Positions 1-11,709 of a DNA stretch of 64,000 nucleotides are shown here, piece after piece. Made by a program: the position numbers and the translations under genes. The notes below the pieces were generated by a model that was given only the letters and a program-made list of their open reading frames with translations, was not told where the DNA came from and ran no database searches. The DNA is from Protonemura montana (Eukaryota > Arthropoda > Insecta > Plecoptera > Nemouridae): NCBI GenBank assembly GCA_947568835.1, contig OX387602.1:28170633-28234632 (forward strand). Reading direction: 5' to 3'. Position 1 is the stretch's first letter. The number at the start of each line of letters is the position of its first letter.

Positions 1-284
1 TCCATGGGTGTATGGCAGCACAGCGAAGTGATAAAGCTGGAATGCAGACCGCTTGGAAAATTCGGTCAGCTTAAATGGGGCATCGTACACATTGCGCTCT
101 GCTGGCCGATGGCCTGCAGCGTTGTTTGCAAAACTGGAACATGAAAAATATCGTCCAGAGTGAAATTAGAATACCCAACCTGGTCAAAGTTCTACATGAA
201 TTGCGAATAGTTACAAGGAATTCATTTCAGGTTTGAATAAAGACGATTTTTGGAAACAAGGAAAAGTGAAATGGACATTGTATT

Positions 285-510
285 ATTAACAACACTATAA
301 CCGTATCAAAAATTGATGCCCAAACGCGGACTCGAACCCCGATCTCCACTTACCGCGGGTGTCGCTCTGAACCATCGAGCTATTTGAACACTGGCATTTT
401 GAGACGATCTTAGTGTATAGTTATAGTAGTGTATATTTAGTTATAGTGTTGTTAATAATAAAATACCCCGCACATTGCAAGCGTTTGCAATTTAAATAAG
501 ATTTCATCCT
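285..510 (-). mobile_element. tRNA-derived SINE with flanking TSD
   Basis: A 226-bp retroposed element is flanked by near-perfect 17-bp direct repeats at 268-284 and 511-527 (16 of 17 match). On the minus strand it carries a 72-nt tRNA-like core (389 to 318). That core has an A box TAGCTCGATGG (382-372), a B box GGTTCGAGTCC (338-328), a D stem GCTC/GAGC, a 7-nt T loop and a fully paired acceptor stem GTTCAAA/TTTGGGC (two G-T wobbles). The core sits in the middle, after a leader of about 120 bp and before a short 3' part ending in an AT-rich trinucleotide-like tail. The leader contains an inverted copy of the 3' end: 281-301 and 440-460 are perfect 21-bp inverted repeats. That is unusual for a SINE. 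No identity is claimed for the parent tRNA. Confidence 0.85.
318..389 (-). other. tRNA-like cloverleaf with pol III A and B boxes (SINE core)
   Basis: The 72-nt core folds by eye as 7-bp acceptor, 4-bp D stem, an imperfect anticodon stem (3 of 5 pairs), 4-nt variable region and a T arm with 4 of 5 pairs. The acceptor stem pairs along its full length. There is no U33-type base before the presumed anticodon, and the core lies inside a retroposed element, so it is read as SINE-derived rather than as a functional tRNA gene. Confidence 0.8.
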
Positions 511-1570
511 GAAATGAACATTGTATTCTATTTTTCCTTTTGTCTCTAAAAAAATAACAACTTCAATTTTCCGTAGCTATCATTAATTCCACTTGGATGG
601 CAAAGTCTATGATTTACTTGTAGTGAACAAAATCCTTATCTCTGGAAAACTTGTCGTCTTGGTCGTCTTGTCTTGAAAACACATCACTTGTTAAATAGGG
701 ATACAGGAAATGGTTGTATTAACGCCGGGGCTAGGAGTTGCAAGGATATCAATTTCAGTTTTGAATGGCATATCGATAACAAAGAAATAGCAAATGGAAT
801 TTAAATTATACAAAAATGTCATGAACATGTGTGTAAAAATATTATAGTTTAATTTTCTGCGGCTATCGCCCATTGCCAACTAGAAGCCTCTCATTTAAAT
901 TTTATTCAAAATCTCCTAATTTCTAAATTGTAGCTTTCACCAAGAAAGATGACCGCTGGTAATCCCCACATTTACGCCGGGCAACCGCTCTCGATCCAGC
1001 CGTCCACCCAGTTTGTTAGTCAGAGGAAGATTCTTGGAATTAGCCTAAATGTTTGGTCCTTGTTTTGACAGGGAGACGGTGGGCACGCCCAGAGCTCGGA
1101 TATAAACATGGCACCGGCCATCAAGCCTCAAATCCACTGCTTGTCGTCCTAGTTGGTCGAACTAACGATCCCTGAGCGACCCTCCCGCAACCTTTTAGAC
1201 CAAAAGGACGCGATTTAGTCCCTTTTTTCTGGTGAAAGCCTTTTTTTGTGGCGAAAGAAAAGCTTTATAAATATGCACGGCATGGTGAAAGAAGTGCCTA
1301 CTAAAGATATGCAAATATCGTGCCGTAAGTCGAACCCACTGCAAATGCGTTGGCTAACTTCGTGCTAATTCGTTGAGCCGATAAATTTACCAACTTTATC
1401 ATTGCCCTCTGTAATTTACGGGATTTTCTTAGAATTTGTTCGTAAAAAAAAAAAAAAAAAAATGGCCAGAAAAGCATGTAAAAAATTCACAGAACTGGTT
1501 GAAGTAGGAAAGCCTTCTTTTTCCTCATTGTATTTGTGGCTGATCGGCCAAAATAATAAGCCACCCGGAT

Positions 1571-1610
1571 GTAATAGGTAATAGGTAATAGGTAATGTTG
1601 TAATAGGTAA
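1571..1610. repeat. Short 7-bp tandem repeat (TAATAGG)
   Basis: Three to four TAATAGG units, plus one interrupted unit, occur just downstream of a 19-nt poly(A) run (1444-1462). The unit is not the insect telomere repeat TTAGG. Confidence 0.8.
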
Positions 1611-3823
1611 AAAAGACACGTACTATACCAACAAACCCATACGACCATATTCATGGTAACTCCTAAACGAGGACTTGCTAAAAAATAAAAAAATAACTCT
1701 CATTTCCAGATCCATTTACCTAGGTTTAAAGTTAATTTTTTGAATTGTATGAAAGCTTCAAAGCTTCAAAATGCTCGCTCAATTTCAAGTGGAAACCTAC
1801 AAGACGTTCAGAGGTCGTCGATCTCGGAGGAAAACAACCCCTGACAACATAGGCCACCATGGCTAGCCCTAAGTACGCCGGCACAGCCCAACACCCAGGG
1901 GACGCCATAATTAAACACTGCTTATGTAAACTGTTACATTAACACGACGCCGACGTCATGGACGCCAGCGGCGGGCGGATGTAAAGTGCCGAGGGTAAAC
2001 TTGTTGAATGGACGCGACCCTTTGCGAGGTCTTCGCGGGGCTGAATGACAATTTGCAACAAGACTAGTTGGAGCACGTTTTAATGCTGGCAAAGAGACCA
2101 ATTTATCTTCAAATTACAAATTAAAGCATTTGTTTTAAGCACGTTTTAAAAGCGGCTACGAGCTGAGGTGAAACTAGCAACGCCATTGGTTAATTTCGGT
2201 TTCAAGGCCACTTGCTTAGCAGAGTTGCCAAGCTTAGCTCGGAATATGAACACCAGAGCTGGGTTATGGCTCATTCACGAACGAATAAACTTTCGAGATG
2301 GTACTTTTTATTAGACGCTGCTCTCGGTTGAGAGGAAAACGCAGGCCAGGTGAAAAAACAAAAGTTGCTTATCATATTAACGCAAGCAAAGAACCAGTAT
2401 TTTGAATCAACGCTCCCATTACTAGCTATTAATAATTGCGTCATAAATATATCACGTTTATCCCCTTTAGCAATGCCAAAATGCCAAATAAATTGCCACT
2501 GATTTTGCCCTGTGTATTTTCCACTCGTCTGGCACAGCGCACAAATCCATATAACGTTCGAAGTCAAGTGACCAGTGTGTTTGCTTTAGCTAGTAGCCAT
2601 TCCTGCGAAAGTGTGTGTGCATCTTAGGCACACTCGTCGTCGTGCGTGCCGAGCGAGTTGCCATGCCAACGCTTGTGGAGAGGACTGTTGATCCGTGGAG
2701 GCGTGGAGGCGTGGGCGGTAGTTAGTCTTGGTCACCTTGAGCTCTTAGCTGTTCTCCCGAGGGAGAGAGCGTCCAGCACTCGTCCTTCTTGGAAGACAAC
2801 GAAAGAAATACACACACGTGCTGGTCAGCACAAGAGTGAGTTTTATTTATGTAAAAACATAAAGAGTCGCAAAGGCACATAACTCGGGGTTTTAGGCTAT
2901 TACAAAAACATAGAGGGAAACTTACCTAGGTATGAACTACATTTCATCTTTGAAATTCATAATCTAAAATGATTTGGCGGGTCCTATAAAATCTTTCCAT
3001 GACAGCATCTGAATTGACTTGCTCATCGTGCGTTTACCCATACATTTCAACATTCGGTTCTTTATTCCATTCCTCCTGCCCAAGAGCGAAACCAGCAAAC
3101 ATACTTTCACTGATTATGAAATCGATATTTTTTTGCTGGCCAATAAGTAATTACTTGTTTAACTCATCTTTCATCAAAGAGCACCAGCCCTTAGCGTGAC
3201 TGTTGCCAGCCCCGAACCAGTATTTGCGAGCCGGTCGTGCGTTCAAAAAGTGCCACTGAAAGTCGGTTTGAGGCGCTACGAGCATGCGTTTTAATGTTCT
3301 TGTCCAACCATTTCTTGAGTGACGAGATTGTCGATAAACCTCGCAAACATAAAACAAAGTATGGGGAATGTCCGAAAGTCGATTTAATAAATAATTAAAC
3401 ATGTCGATTTCTTATATTTTTAGCATGCACTTATCTAGAAACGTACAAAATTCCACTGAGAGTTTTACTGCGAAACGCAATATGTTAAATAATGCCTGTG
3501 GACAACAATATCGTGTTTTCCTTGACATGTGAGGACATTCGATTTATTCACCATGCCCATCGCATTTAACTTCGTCATACATACATGTCATAATATAAAG
3601 CAACTGAACGTATCAACATCAAACTTCACCACCCTTGGTGGTCTTACGTCTGACGACTTAGGCTGCACTCTGCCGGATTACACGCACCTTTGACTCGCAC
3701 GCAGACCGAACGCACCGAGACGCATGGGAAGAACCCCCTAAGACGCTGGCGGGCTGATCCATACTCTTGCGCCACGAAGCATACATATTTCATCCTTGAG
3801 AACCTGACCACCCCAATCGCTGC

Positions 3824-3851
3824 GGGGGGGGGGGGGGGGGGGGGGGGGGGG
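3824..3851. repeat. Poly(G) run, 28 nt
   Basis: An uninterrupted run of 28 G, the longest of seven such tracts in the window. It creates false poly-Gly and poly-Pro open frames. Confidence 0.9.
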
Positions 3852-6466
3852 AGACGTGAAACATTTATAGTACGCCACCCTCTTCGTCTGGAGCGTGCGC
3901 TCAAGATCGGAACGCATTGAGCCAGTGGCCACTTCCTGCTTGTTTTGTTTTATTTTGAGATGCGAATGTGATATCGCTTTTGTTTAAAGTAATTTTATTT
4001 AAAGTAATTTATTTATTTAAGTAAGCTTTGGCGATGGTATTCCAAAATGGATTTATCTTTTTTGGACTTAAGCAAAGTTGTATTGGAGCGGTATTATTAA
4101 GATTCAAATAAGGACTAGAATTTCAAAACGTCTCCCAGGACTTTCGGACGTTCTTGTTCAGTCCTGCACACCAGACCCTGATCCCGTATTGTCCCGGGGT
4201 GAGTGAAGGACAAGATAGTTCAACCACCTGCCACCGTGGACGCTACGCACGGCCAGCGCCTCACGCACGTTCTTCAACCTTGGGACGCTCACGGCGTTAA
4301 CATGACTGAGACGCACATACCGCCCTGTGAGGGGAAGCGAGACATGCCGAGGAGGAATTGATGGTCGTTTCACGCTTAATGAAATCATGAACGTAATTGT
4401 GTGTTGATGGTGCGATCGCGTGTTTTTTTCTCTATCTAAGTAAAAACACTGCCCCGTTTGTCTGCAAGAGTGTGCTGCCATTTCTTCGTCTTCCAATATT
4501 AGCTCGGATATACTAATCTCACGTGGATGCATACCTTGCACCGTGCAGGCATACCAAGGCAGGTCGAACTTGCTGTGAAATAATTCTAAGAAATGCACAA
4601 GATCAATCTCTAGTGAAACGCATTCTAGAATCAATATTCTCACTTTCTTATAAGACAGTGCTCAAGTTAATATCGTATTACAATATGATTATGCAATTAG
4701 AGACAATGGTAGTAATAAAATTCTTAATTATGATTCAAACGTAAACAGCATATCCATGGAAAGGCATTCCATCTGAAAATCTCTTTAAGGCCTTCTGGTT
4801 TGTAGTACATTTTGCCTTGTTTACCGACCATTGAGTCCTTGTGTATCAAACACGATCGAAAGGGTCACCTAGGCGAGGTAAGAGGCAATTCCCGTGAGTG
4901 TTGGTAAGTCGTTCCAGAAGACGTTAGCACCTGCAGGCCACTTGGCGACTGTTTGCCGGTATCTTGAGACCGTCGACAGCCGAAGGGGTCCCGGCGAGAA
5001 ACGACAGGACGCTTGACCCAGGGAAAGACGCACCGTCGCTCTGCAGGTTAGCGATGCCTCATTGACTCCGCACCCCGCTGGCAGATATCACCTTGATGGA
5101 CGCAACGCAAGCTACCGCGTGCTGCTCAAAGCTTGGTGCGTCTTGCAAGCAACACCTGGCCACTTCGCTTCGCTTAAAGATATTGCAGAGACCATGAAGA
5201 TGAAAAAGCAAAACAAACACAATCTTGCAATGTAACGCAATCGCGTACTTACCTGCAATCGCGCAATCACCTGCCATCTAGCGTCATCATTCCCTAGACG
5301 CGAAAACAGGGATATAGATTTAAAACAGTTTGAATCTGGCTCCTCCACCAGAATAATATGAAACTGGCCCCTCCACTTGGGAAGGCTTGAAAGATTTTAC
5401 CAACACAAATCTAAGGTTTCTTTGACCTTGTTCAGCTTAGCCGTATTTATTTTCAACATCATAGAGTCTTTAGCCAGAGTATTTTTTTATTATGTATTTA
5501 TTTTATTTATTTACAGCCATAAATGAGAATATTTGAATATATTCTAGTTTGCCCATGGGTTTTGGGTGATAGGGTTGATTTCTTAATACATGTTTGATTA
5601 AAAGCACTCACGAGTTACTAATCCTTGATTTATGACAACTGCCAACAAACAAAAGGTGCTCGGCGCAGTCGCAATCACAGTCGTGGAAGTCTATCACAAC
5701 ATAACGATATTGGGAAGGATTAAAAGTCTGATTGCATTTTGCTTCCAGGTTAGTTAAAAGTTTTCTGGCACTAAATAGAAAGGTTGTACAAATGTAACTT
5801 TAAAACATCATACGAAAATTCCCCAGTTTTATGACTCTCCAAATAAATATAAATTTTCTAAAAATAATTTAATTCGCTCGGTTTGCGGGAAAGTACGCCT
5901 AAAATTGCACAGCAAAAGTATGAATCATAATGGTGCTGCGAGCGCGGGAGATGAAATTGTGGGGCGAATAATTCCATCTCGACGAACGGTCCTTTGACAG
6001 CCTCGCAGTACATCGCCCCCATCCGCCGGTCCCACCCGCGAGGGGTCATTACCTAATGAGAACCGCACGCTCATTAGCCCTATTCACCGTGCGGACGGTC
6101 TCTCTTCATTCTGATGGAATTACAGACATTCGAGGAGCCCGTCCAGGAACATTTGCAACAGCCTTTTGAAGCACAGATCATAATGCCGTCCATGGTGGCA
6201 ATGCAAGACTCACTGCCCGGTGTCCTCGAGTGAAATAACATTGGATGGAAGTCAGACGATCCATGGGGTGGGCACACTTTGTCGAACAACGTGCTCGATG
6301 ACGCCCTGGGCGACTAACGGGACCCCTCAACATACGTTCTTTTTGTCTCTTTTCGTGTGCCGAGAAAATTACAGAAAACTCAAGGAGGAGGAAATGGGGT
6401 TTCGTTCATTACTATTTGCATATTTCTAATTCAGTTACAAGTAGTTCAGTCCCTTAAGTACAGGTA

Positions 6467-6902
6467 ACCGAACGGTTTGGCGTGTTGGAAACACCTGTTA
6501 TCGTTAGATCACCGAAGTAAAGCAACACTGCGCTGAGTCAGGTATTGGATGGGTGACCACCATACTCATGACCAGTTCTGTTCGGTAGAGAGTTTAGAGG
6601 GATGAGAGTCAGTACAGCAACTTCACTCGCCTTGCTTATCAACCTCTCGACAGCATGGATTTGTGGAGGAATCCTGTTGTTCGCGTTGTACCGTCCTTCG
6701 GAAGGGACGTTAAGCCGGTGGTCCCCTTGGTGCTCTTCGACAGGAGTATGCTACGTGCCGGTACCGGGTTTACCCTCCTCTCTTCTAGGCTAAGTTAGGT
6801 TCATCATCACCCTCATCATCATACACTCATTCACCGACGTCATTATACCAGTACCGCATGGCGAGGTGTCAAAACAGTGCGTCGCTAAACACCACAAATA
6901 AA
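6467..6902 (+). mobile_element. 5S-rRNA-derived SINE, full-length copy
   Basis: This 436-bp SINE has a head derived from 5S rRNA. Positions 6481-6560 align with the 5S core (matching GATCACCGAAGTTAAGCAAC, then GGATGGGTGACC), including the regions of the internal box A and box C promoter. The body carries a CTTCGGAAGGGACGTTAAGC block, like conserved central domains known from several animal SINE families. Near the 3' end are CATCATCA-type short repeats, and the element ends in AAATAAA. TSDs are 6454-6466 and 6903-6915 (12 of 13 match, form TTARGTACAGGTA). Both ends are intact, so the insertion is fairly recent. It would be transcribed by RNA polymerase III and moved by a LINE enzyme. Three further relatives lie in the introns of the Dok-7-like gene. 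Confidence 0.9.
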
Positions 6903-6915
6903 TTAGGTACAGGTA

Positions 6916-7701
6916 TTACAGTTTTTACACTCATGCATATTTTACCTATCCTTATAGTCTCGGTAGGATAAGAAGGTACATTTTGACTTCACCTTGAAGC
7001 TCCACCTCTTTTGTTGCCAACCTGTGGCCGTGGAGATGTCATTATCAGCTATGTTACAAAAAAATACGCCTGACAGGCAAATCAAGATATTAAAAAAATG
7101 TTACTGTAAATTAACCATGAATGACATGATTTTCATGTTCAAGCGTTACGTTTTTTTGTAATGTTTTCTACTGCAGCAGTTTTACTAGCTTTAAAACAAG
7201 CTCTTCTTAAACAGTAGGTTACACTAGAAAGACATCTGGAAAAGTAAGAACACCACTAAAATGTTAAGGGGGAATTAATACTTATTTGAGGATAAACAGA
7301 ATTGTTGTACTATTCCTGCAAATTAATATATTATGCATATTATGTATTATGTATTATTAATGTATTAACTTGCAGAAGAAAAGTTGATAACCACATCTTT
7401 TTAATGAAAATCAAAGCAAGTCAAAGCAAGCATCACAAATTAAAATCACACAAATCACAATCACAATCACAAACTCAAGAATATTTTTCAAATTCAGCTT
7501 TCAATTTACTTTCAATCCAGTGACAAATGTAAAAAATGAATTTAAAATCAAAAATTGTTCAACACTTACGAGCGGGCCTTCGAGACCCGCTAATTTTTGC
7601 TTCTGTCTAACCTTTGAGGACCAACAAAATATAATGTCTTGTTTGCGCTATTTCTATTTACAGGTTAGGTTGAGACTTGTTCAATTTGTGCCACAGAATA
7701 T
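6916..7701. other. 3' flank of the odorant receptor gene
   Basis: AT-rich, with short CAATCA-type simple repeats at about 7420-7475. The receptor transcript must end in here, but no AATAAA on the minus strand lies close to the stop codon, so the poly(A) site is not assigned. Confidence 0.5.
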
Positions 7702-10700
7702 TCAGAATTTCCGCAGCACTGTGTAGTATGAGTAGGCAGTTTTCATAACCTGCTAGACATAAACATAGATTCACCATTGAACAAAGCAGTTACCGAAACA
7801 TGCTAGAGAAAATACTTTCACTGAGTCACATTACTTAGTATCACCACAACATTTCGATTCATTTCTATAACATTTTGATATTTCAGCAATCTAAATAAAA
7901 CAAGGGTTAGTTAATTCAACAAAGCAAATAAACCAAAGCAACAAGAAAGCAATGGAATATAATTTATGCAAAATGTCTTTATGTTTACCATGCTATTACA
8001 TCTGAACTTTAGTTATGTATTACTGAACTTATAGTCATATTCGGACTCCAAAACGCGACTTTGTGTGTACTTCGTTGACCTTGAGTATGGCTAAGAAAAC
8101 TACTCACGCTGTGCAAGGTCTCCATGGAGAGTGGTACGAATCCTCCTGCGCGAAGCATCGTCGGTTGGTTGGCCATCGACATGATGATGCTCATGGAGCG
8201 TTTGAACTCCTTATCCGCACATGTCCAGTCACAGTCATAGATGGCGTCCTTCAAAAGGCTCATCTGAAACATGATTCAATAACAATCACACGGTTCTTGT
8301 TCCTTTGGTCTTTGACTTCGATAGCATTAGGGTAATCTATCGGTGGAGGTGCCACGTTCTTTCCGCTCTGCGGGTTGCATTCAGAGGATAAAATAAATGC
8401 AGATTGTACTGTGTGATTGTACAGAAGCATAAAAGTATCAATTATTGGATCCCTGAATTCTAGAGTAGCTTATCCTTGTGGGTCAGAAATTATTAATCCT
8501 TAAATCAATTCTTAATCTTAACATTTTTTTAACCATTTGCACGTTTTTGTCTGTGGATCCAATAAGAAAGGACATCAAGGTAAAATAGCTACCTCTTCGG
8601 CTATCTGCTCCGCGAAGTGGCTGAACGCAGCAAACTCCATATAAAATATAAAGACAGTTGTGAAAAGGTATAAAGCACTTTGGTCACCCGATTTCTGAAA
8701 GCACAAAGAAATCAGGTTGAAAAACCTCATTTAACGAGGACACGTGGTATCAGTGTCAGTAATGGTCTAGTTCATTACCATTGACGAAGAGACAAGGATG
8801 AGGACGATAGAAAGCAAGTTGATGAAGATCTTCATGCTGAAAACAGGATTCCATAACTTCTCGAATTCCTGAACAAACCTGAAACCATTTCTTTTACTTA
8901 AGACGAGTCAAGCGGTAGACCATTTTGCTATCGATTTACTTTGGAACAACACAATCTAGATTTTAAGTACAGTGATAGCTGCGTGTTTTTTCATTCCTAA
9001 GAGTGGCACGAGGTCCACTGCATGCATATTTCATCAATTGAACCGTAGTATAAATGTAAGTTTTCGTAGCTAGCCCTCACATTTGAAGCATCGATTACGT
9101 ACTTTAATATCTTGCTGTAGTGAGTTACACACTCTCCGAGCAAAGTTTTCATTTGGCAGTCCACGCTTTTTTGGACCTCAACGCTATTGTGCAAGACCCG
9201 CGAGTTGTACGGTAAGAAGTTGTCCACAAGCATATTACATTCACAAATACTGATTCTTCGATCGTGGCTAGTAAATTGGAAGAGTTCTTCCATCATTTTT
9301 CTTTGCTGGTCGTCGGCAACAACGCGTTCGGCGTTCACTCTAAGGTTTCGAAACTTGTGCTGCAGAACCCTGAGCTGCGCTCGAAGGTGCAGAAACATGC
9401 ACAGTATGAATGCGTCGGTGGAGATTGTGTTGATCACGACCTGTACGAAGTTAAACAGGAACGCCAGGACGACGATCTCGAACACGATCGGCGCCCGAAC
9501 ATCAAACGGATACCAGCACCTGGGGATTGAAAGGAGGCGTTGCTCGAACGCACGTTTCAAGCTACAAGAATGGTCAACACAACATATAATTCTGTTTTCT
9601 TACCTGCAGCGGTCTTCTATATCGCGCTCTTTTAACAATACGTAGAGAGATATTGTAGCAGACAAGATGAATGAGTAAAAAAATACCCCTGCTAAAGTTT
9701 CCGACATGTATTGGCAGAACTTCTTCGTGCTTTTAGTGATCTTCACGACGTCTGGGTGATTTGGGCAGTGTTTTTCGTAAATTTCCCTCATTAGCTGCAC
9801 CAGTTCATTGAGCCTGTCGTTTTGCAAGTAGGGTGTTAGGAAGTTGGTGGTCACCATCAGTGATGACAACACATTGCCCAGTGCCTCGGAGACCACTGAG
9901 AACTGGTCCGAGTGCAAGTAGATGTACATCGGTAGGCAGATGAAGATGCAGTACATGGCGTAGAATATCATGTACCAGACGCTTCCGCGTCTTAGAAAGT
10001 AGAGCCAGTTTCTTTTCTCGTTGTCTCCTCGCCATAATCCTTGGATGGAGAAGTGCGTTAATATGACCAATTGCCTCTTTTTCTGCCCTTCAAGCTAAAA
10101 TATTTGTATTTACGAGCATTGCAAGCAAATAAAATCCTACTACTCCACTACTTCACAAGAAAATGTAAAATATTAAGATTGCTCTGTGGTCTTATATTCA
10201 GTTACCTGGTGACGGTGGTTTGGGAACGTATTTAGAACGTTTATTTATCTTGTTTGTACGTGGATTGCAAACACTTGTTTTAGCTTCTAATACAACAGTT
10301 GTTTTACAACACTACTACACTGCAACCACGTTTCGTCAAATGGATTAATTACAAAGCCCAGATTTGACTACTCACAGACGTGCAGCAAACTTGACTAACC
10401 AACTCTTTTCCAGCGTCACATTCCTACACTAACTTCTCAACAACAATATTGACAACCCTACACTGCTATCGGAAATCTGCTTCGCAATACCATCCAGGCA
10501 AACTCGTAATAACCATCCTTTCAGACAGCTAAAGAGTAGGATTGATATCCACAAGCACGGGTGCATTAATAGACTAATGACTACCTAGAATAAAATAACA
10601 ACTACCTGCCCTGACATAGACATCCTTTCAGAATCCTTCATGACTTACAAATCCCGACCTAAACTCCATGATAAAACAGCTGCCCATGAAAACTTGTGAA

Positions 10701-11709
10701 TGTATCAATTTCCAACTAAATGATCTTGTGTTACCTCTTGATTAAAGCTTAAGTTTGTAAGATGTCATGTTTTCAATCGTTCATGATTCCATATACCGTG
10801 TTTCAATTATATCTTGCCTTCGTTGTTGATCATTAAACAACAATAATAATAATAATAATAATAACAATAATAAAGTAACGTATTCTGTAACAAACTCTGT
10901 GATATATTTTGTACACTGGAATAAAATAAATAATAATTATTATTATCCCATATGTAACCAATTTAAACCCCGTCTAAAAATTCCTCTTTTGAAGTAACTT
11001 GCTTTAAATGTATGTTTGTGTCTGTGGTGATAACGAAATAAACTCGGCAGTTTGTTGACAACCTTGTCGAACTTCGATCGTTTCTCAATGGTCCAATTTT
11101 TATTACTCAGCTTTAATTAATCAATGAGCTTCATCTGTTAAAGCGACGCAATACAATTCTTAGAGGAGATAAAAATTAATTCATTTAAAATCGATTGATT
11201 TCTTGATTTCGATTCTTTGGTGATTACTATCGTAACTTCATCGACTCACTTTTATTCTGGAAAATTGGTTATCTGGTTCTGGTAATTGGCTAATTATACG
11301 TAAAACAGTACATGGTTTGAAGATTTGATATCCTCGAATGGCGTCAGATGGCATCTGTGAATAATTAATGTATAGCTACAAGAAAACGTAGTGCCAATAA
11401 GTCAATCGCTATTATTTAAGAACCCGAATAAAATACATGTATAGCTCATCCCGATCCTTCTGAAGCTTTCTGAAAATTAAAAAAAAATCGATCCTACTGT
11501 TTGGCCAGAACTCAGTTCACACCGATCCAACCCTCTCGTCAAATCGAGACCACGCTTAACGCACTAAGCTCATCTAATTATGGTTGAAGTTCTATTATCT
11601 GCCACTTACCTGTAAAGTGAAGCATGCGAATGTTCTCCTCGAAAACCAACAGGTTTTCGTAAGAATGGTCTCTTCTTGCTTCGTAAAACCATTGCAGCCT
11701 GGCAAACAT
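7702..11709 (-). CDS. Insect odorant receptor, complete, seven exons
   Basis: This is an odorant receptor of the insect 7tm_6 family, a seven-helix plasma-membrane protein that pairs with Orco to form an odour-gated cation channel in olfactory neurons. The exons read as complement(11610-11709, 10039-9604, 9519-9081, 8868-8779, 8694-8593, 8263-8108, 7749-7702), all GT-AG, giving about 456 residues. The start ATG at 11709 has an A at -3 and follows an in-frame TAG. Family marks are an NIRMLHFTGLWR stretch across the exon 1/2 junction, a CWYPFD motif after the third helix, an AIYDCDW motif in exon 6, GGFVPLS just before the exon 6 donor, and an AYSYYTVL tail in the 15-codon last exon. Intron phases are 1,2,0,0,0,0. 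Introns are 1570, 84, 212, 84, 329 and 358 bp. An alternative exon 3 acceptor at 9562 would add 14 residues but needs a 42-bp intron. No frameshift or internal stop is seen. It is not Orco. The exact receptor identity and ligand are unknown. Confidence 0.93.
10841..10874. repeat. AAT microsatellite in odorant receptor intron 1
   Basis: CAATAATAAT runs on for about ten AAT units with one interruption. It could be the tail of a retroelement lying upstream in the intron, but no element was recognised. Confidence 0.8.

Larger units (their letters stand above)
528..6453. other. Intergenic, no gene recognised
   Basis: Apart from a poly(A) run, the 7-bp repeat and the 28-nt poly(G) run, nothing is recognised. 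Open frames here (longest 161 codons, 4158-4643, minus) lack splice context, family motifs or coding-like composition. Confidence 0.6.

Noticed and set aside
318-389. Functional tRNA gene
   Set aside because: Inside a retroposed element with TSDs, imperfect anticodon stem, no T before the presumed anticodon.
1571-1610. Telomere-like repeat
   Set aside because: Unit is TAATAGG, not TTAGG, and only three to four copies.
3644-3932. Open frames with poly-Gly or poly-Pro runs
   Set aside because: Produced by the 28-nt poly(G) run. The same applies to frames over the other C/G runs.
6602-6793. 63-codon frame with a signal-peptide-like start
   Set aside because: Lies wholly inside the body of the 5S SINE.
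10395-10874. LINE or SINE ending in the AAT repeat within odorant receptor intron 1
   Set aside because: The tail is suggestive, but no coding motif, promoter box or TSD was found.
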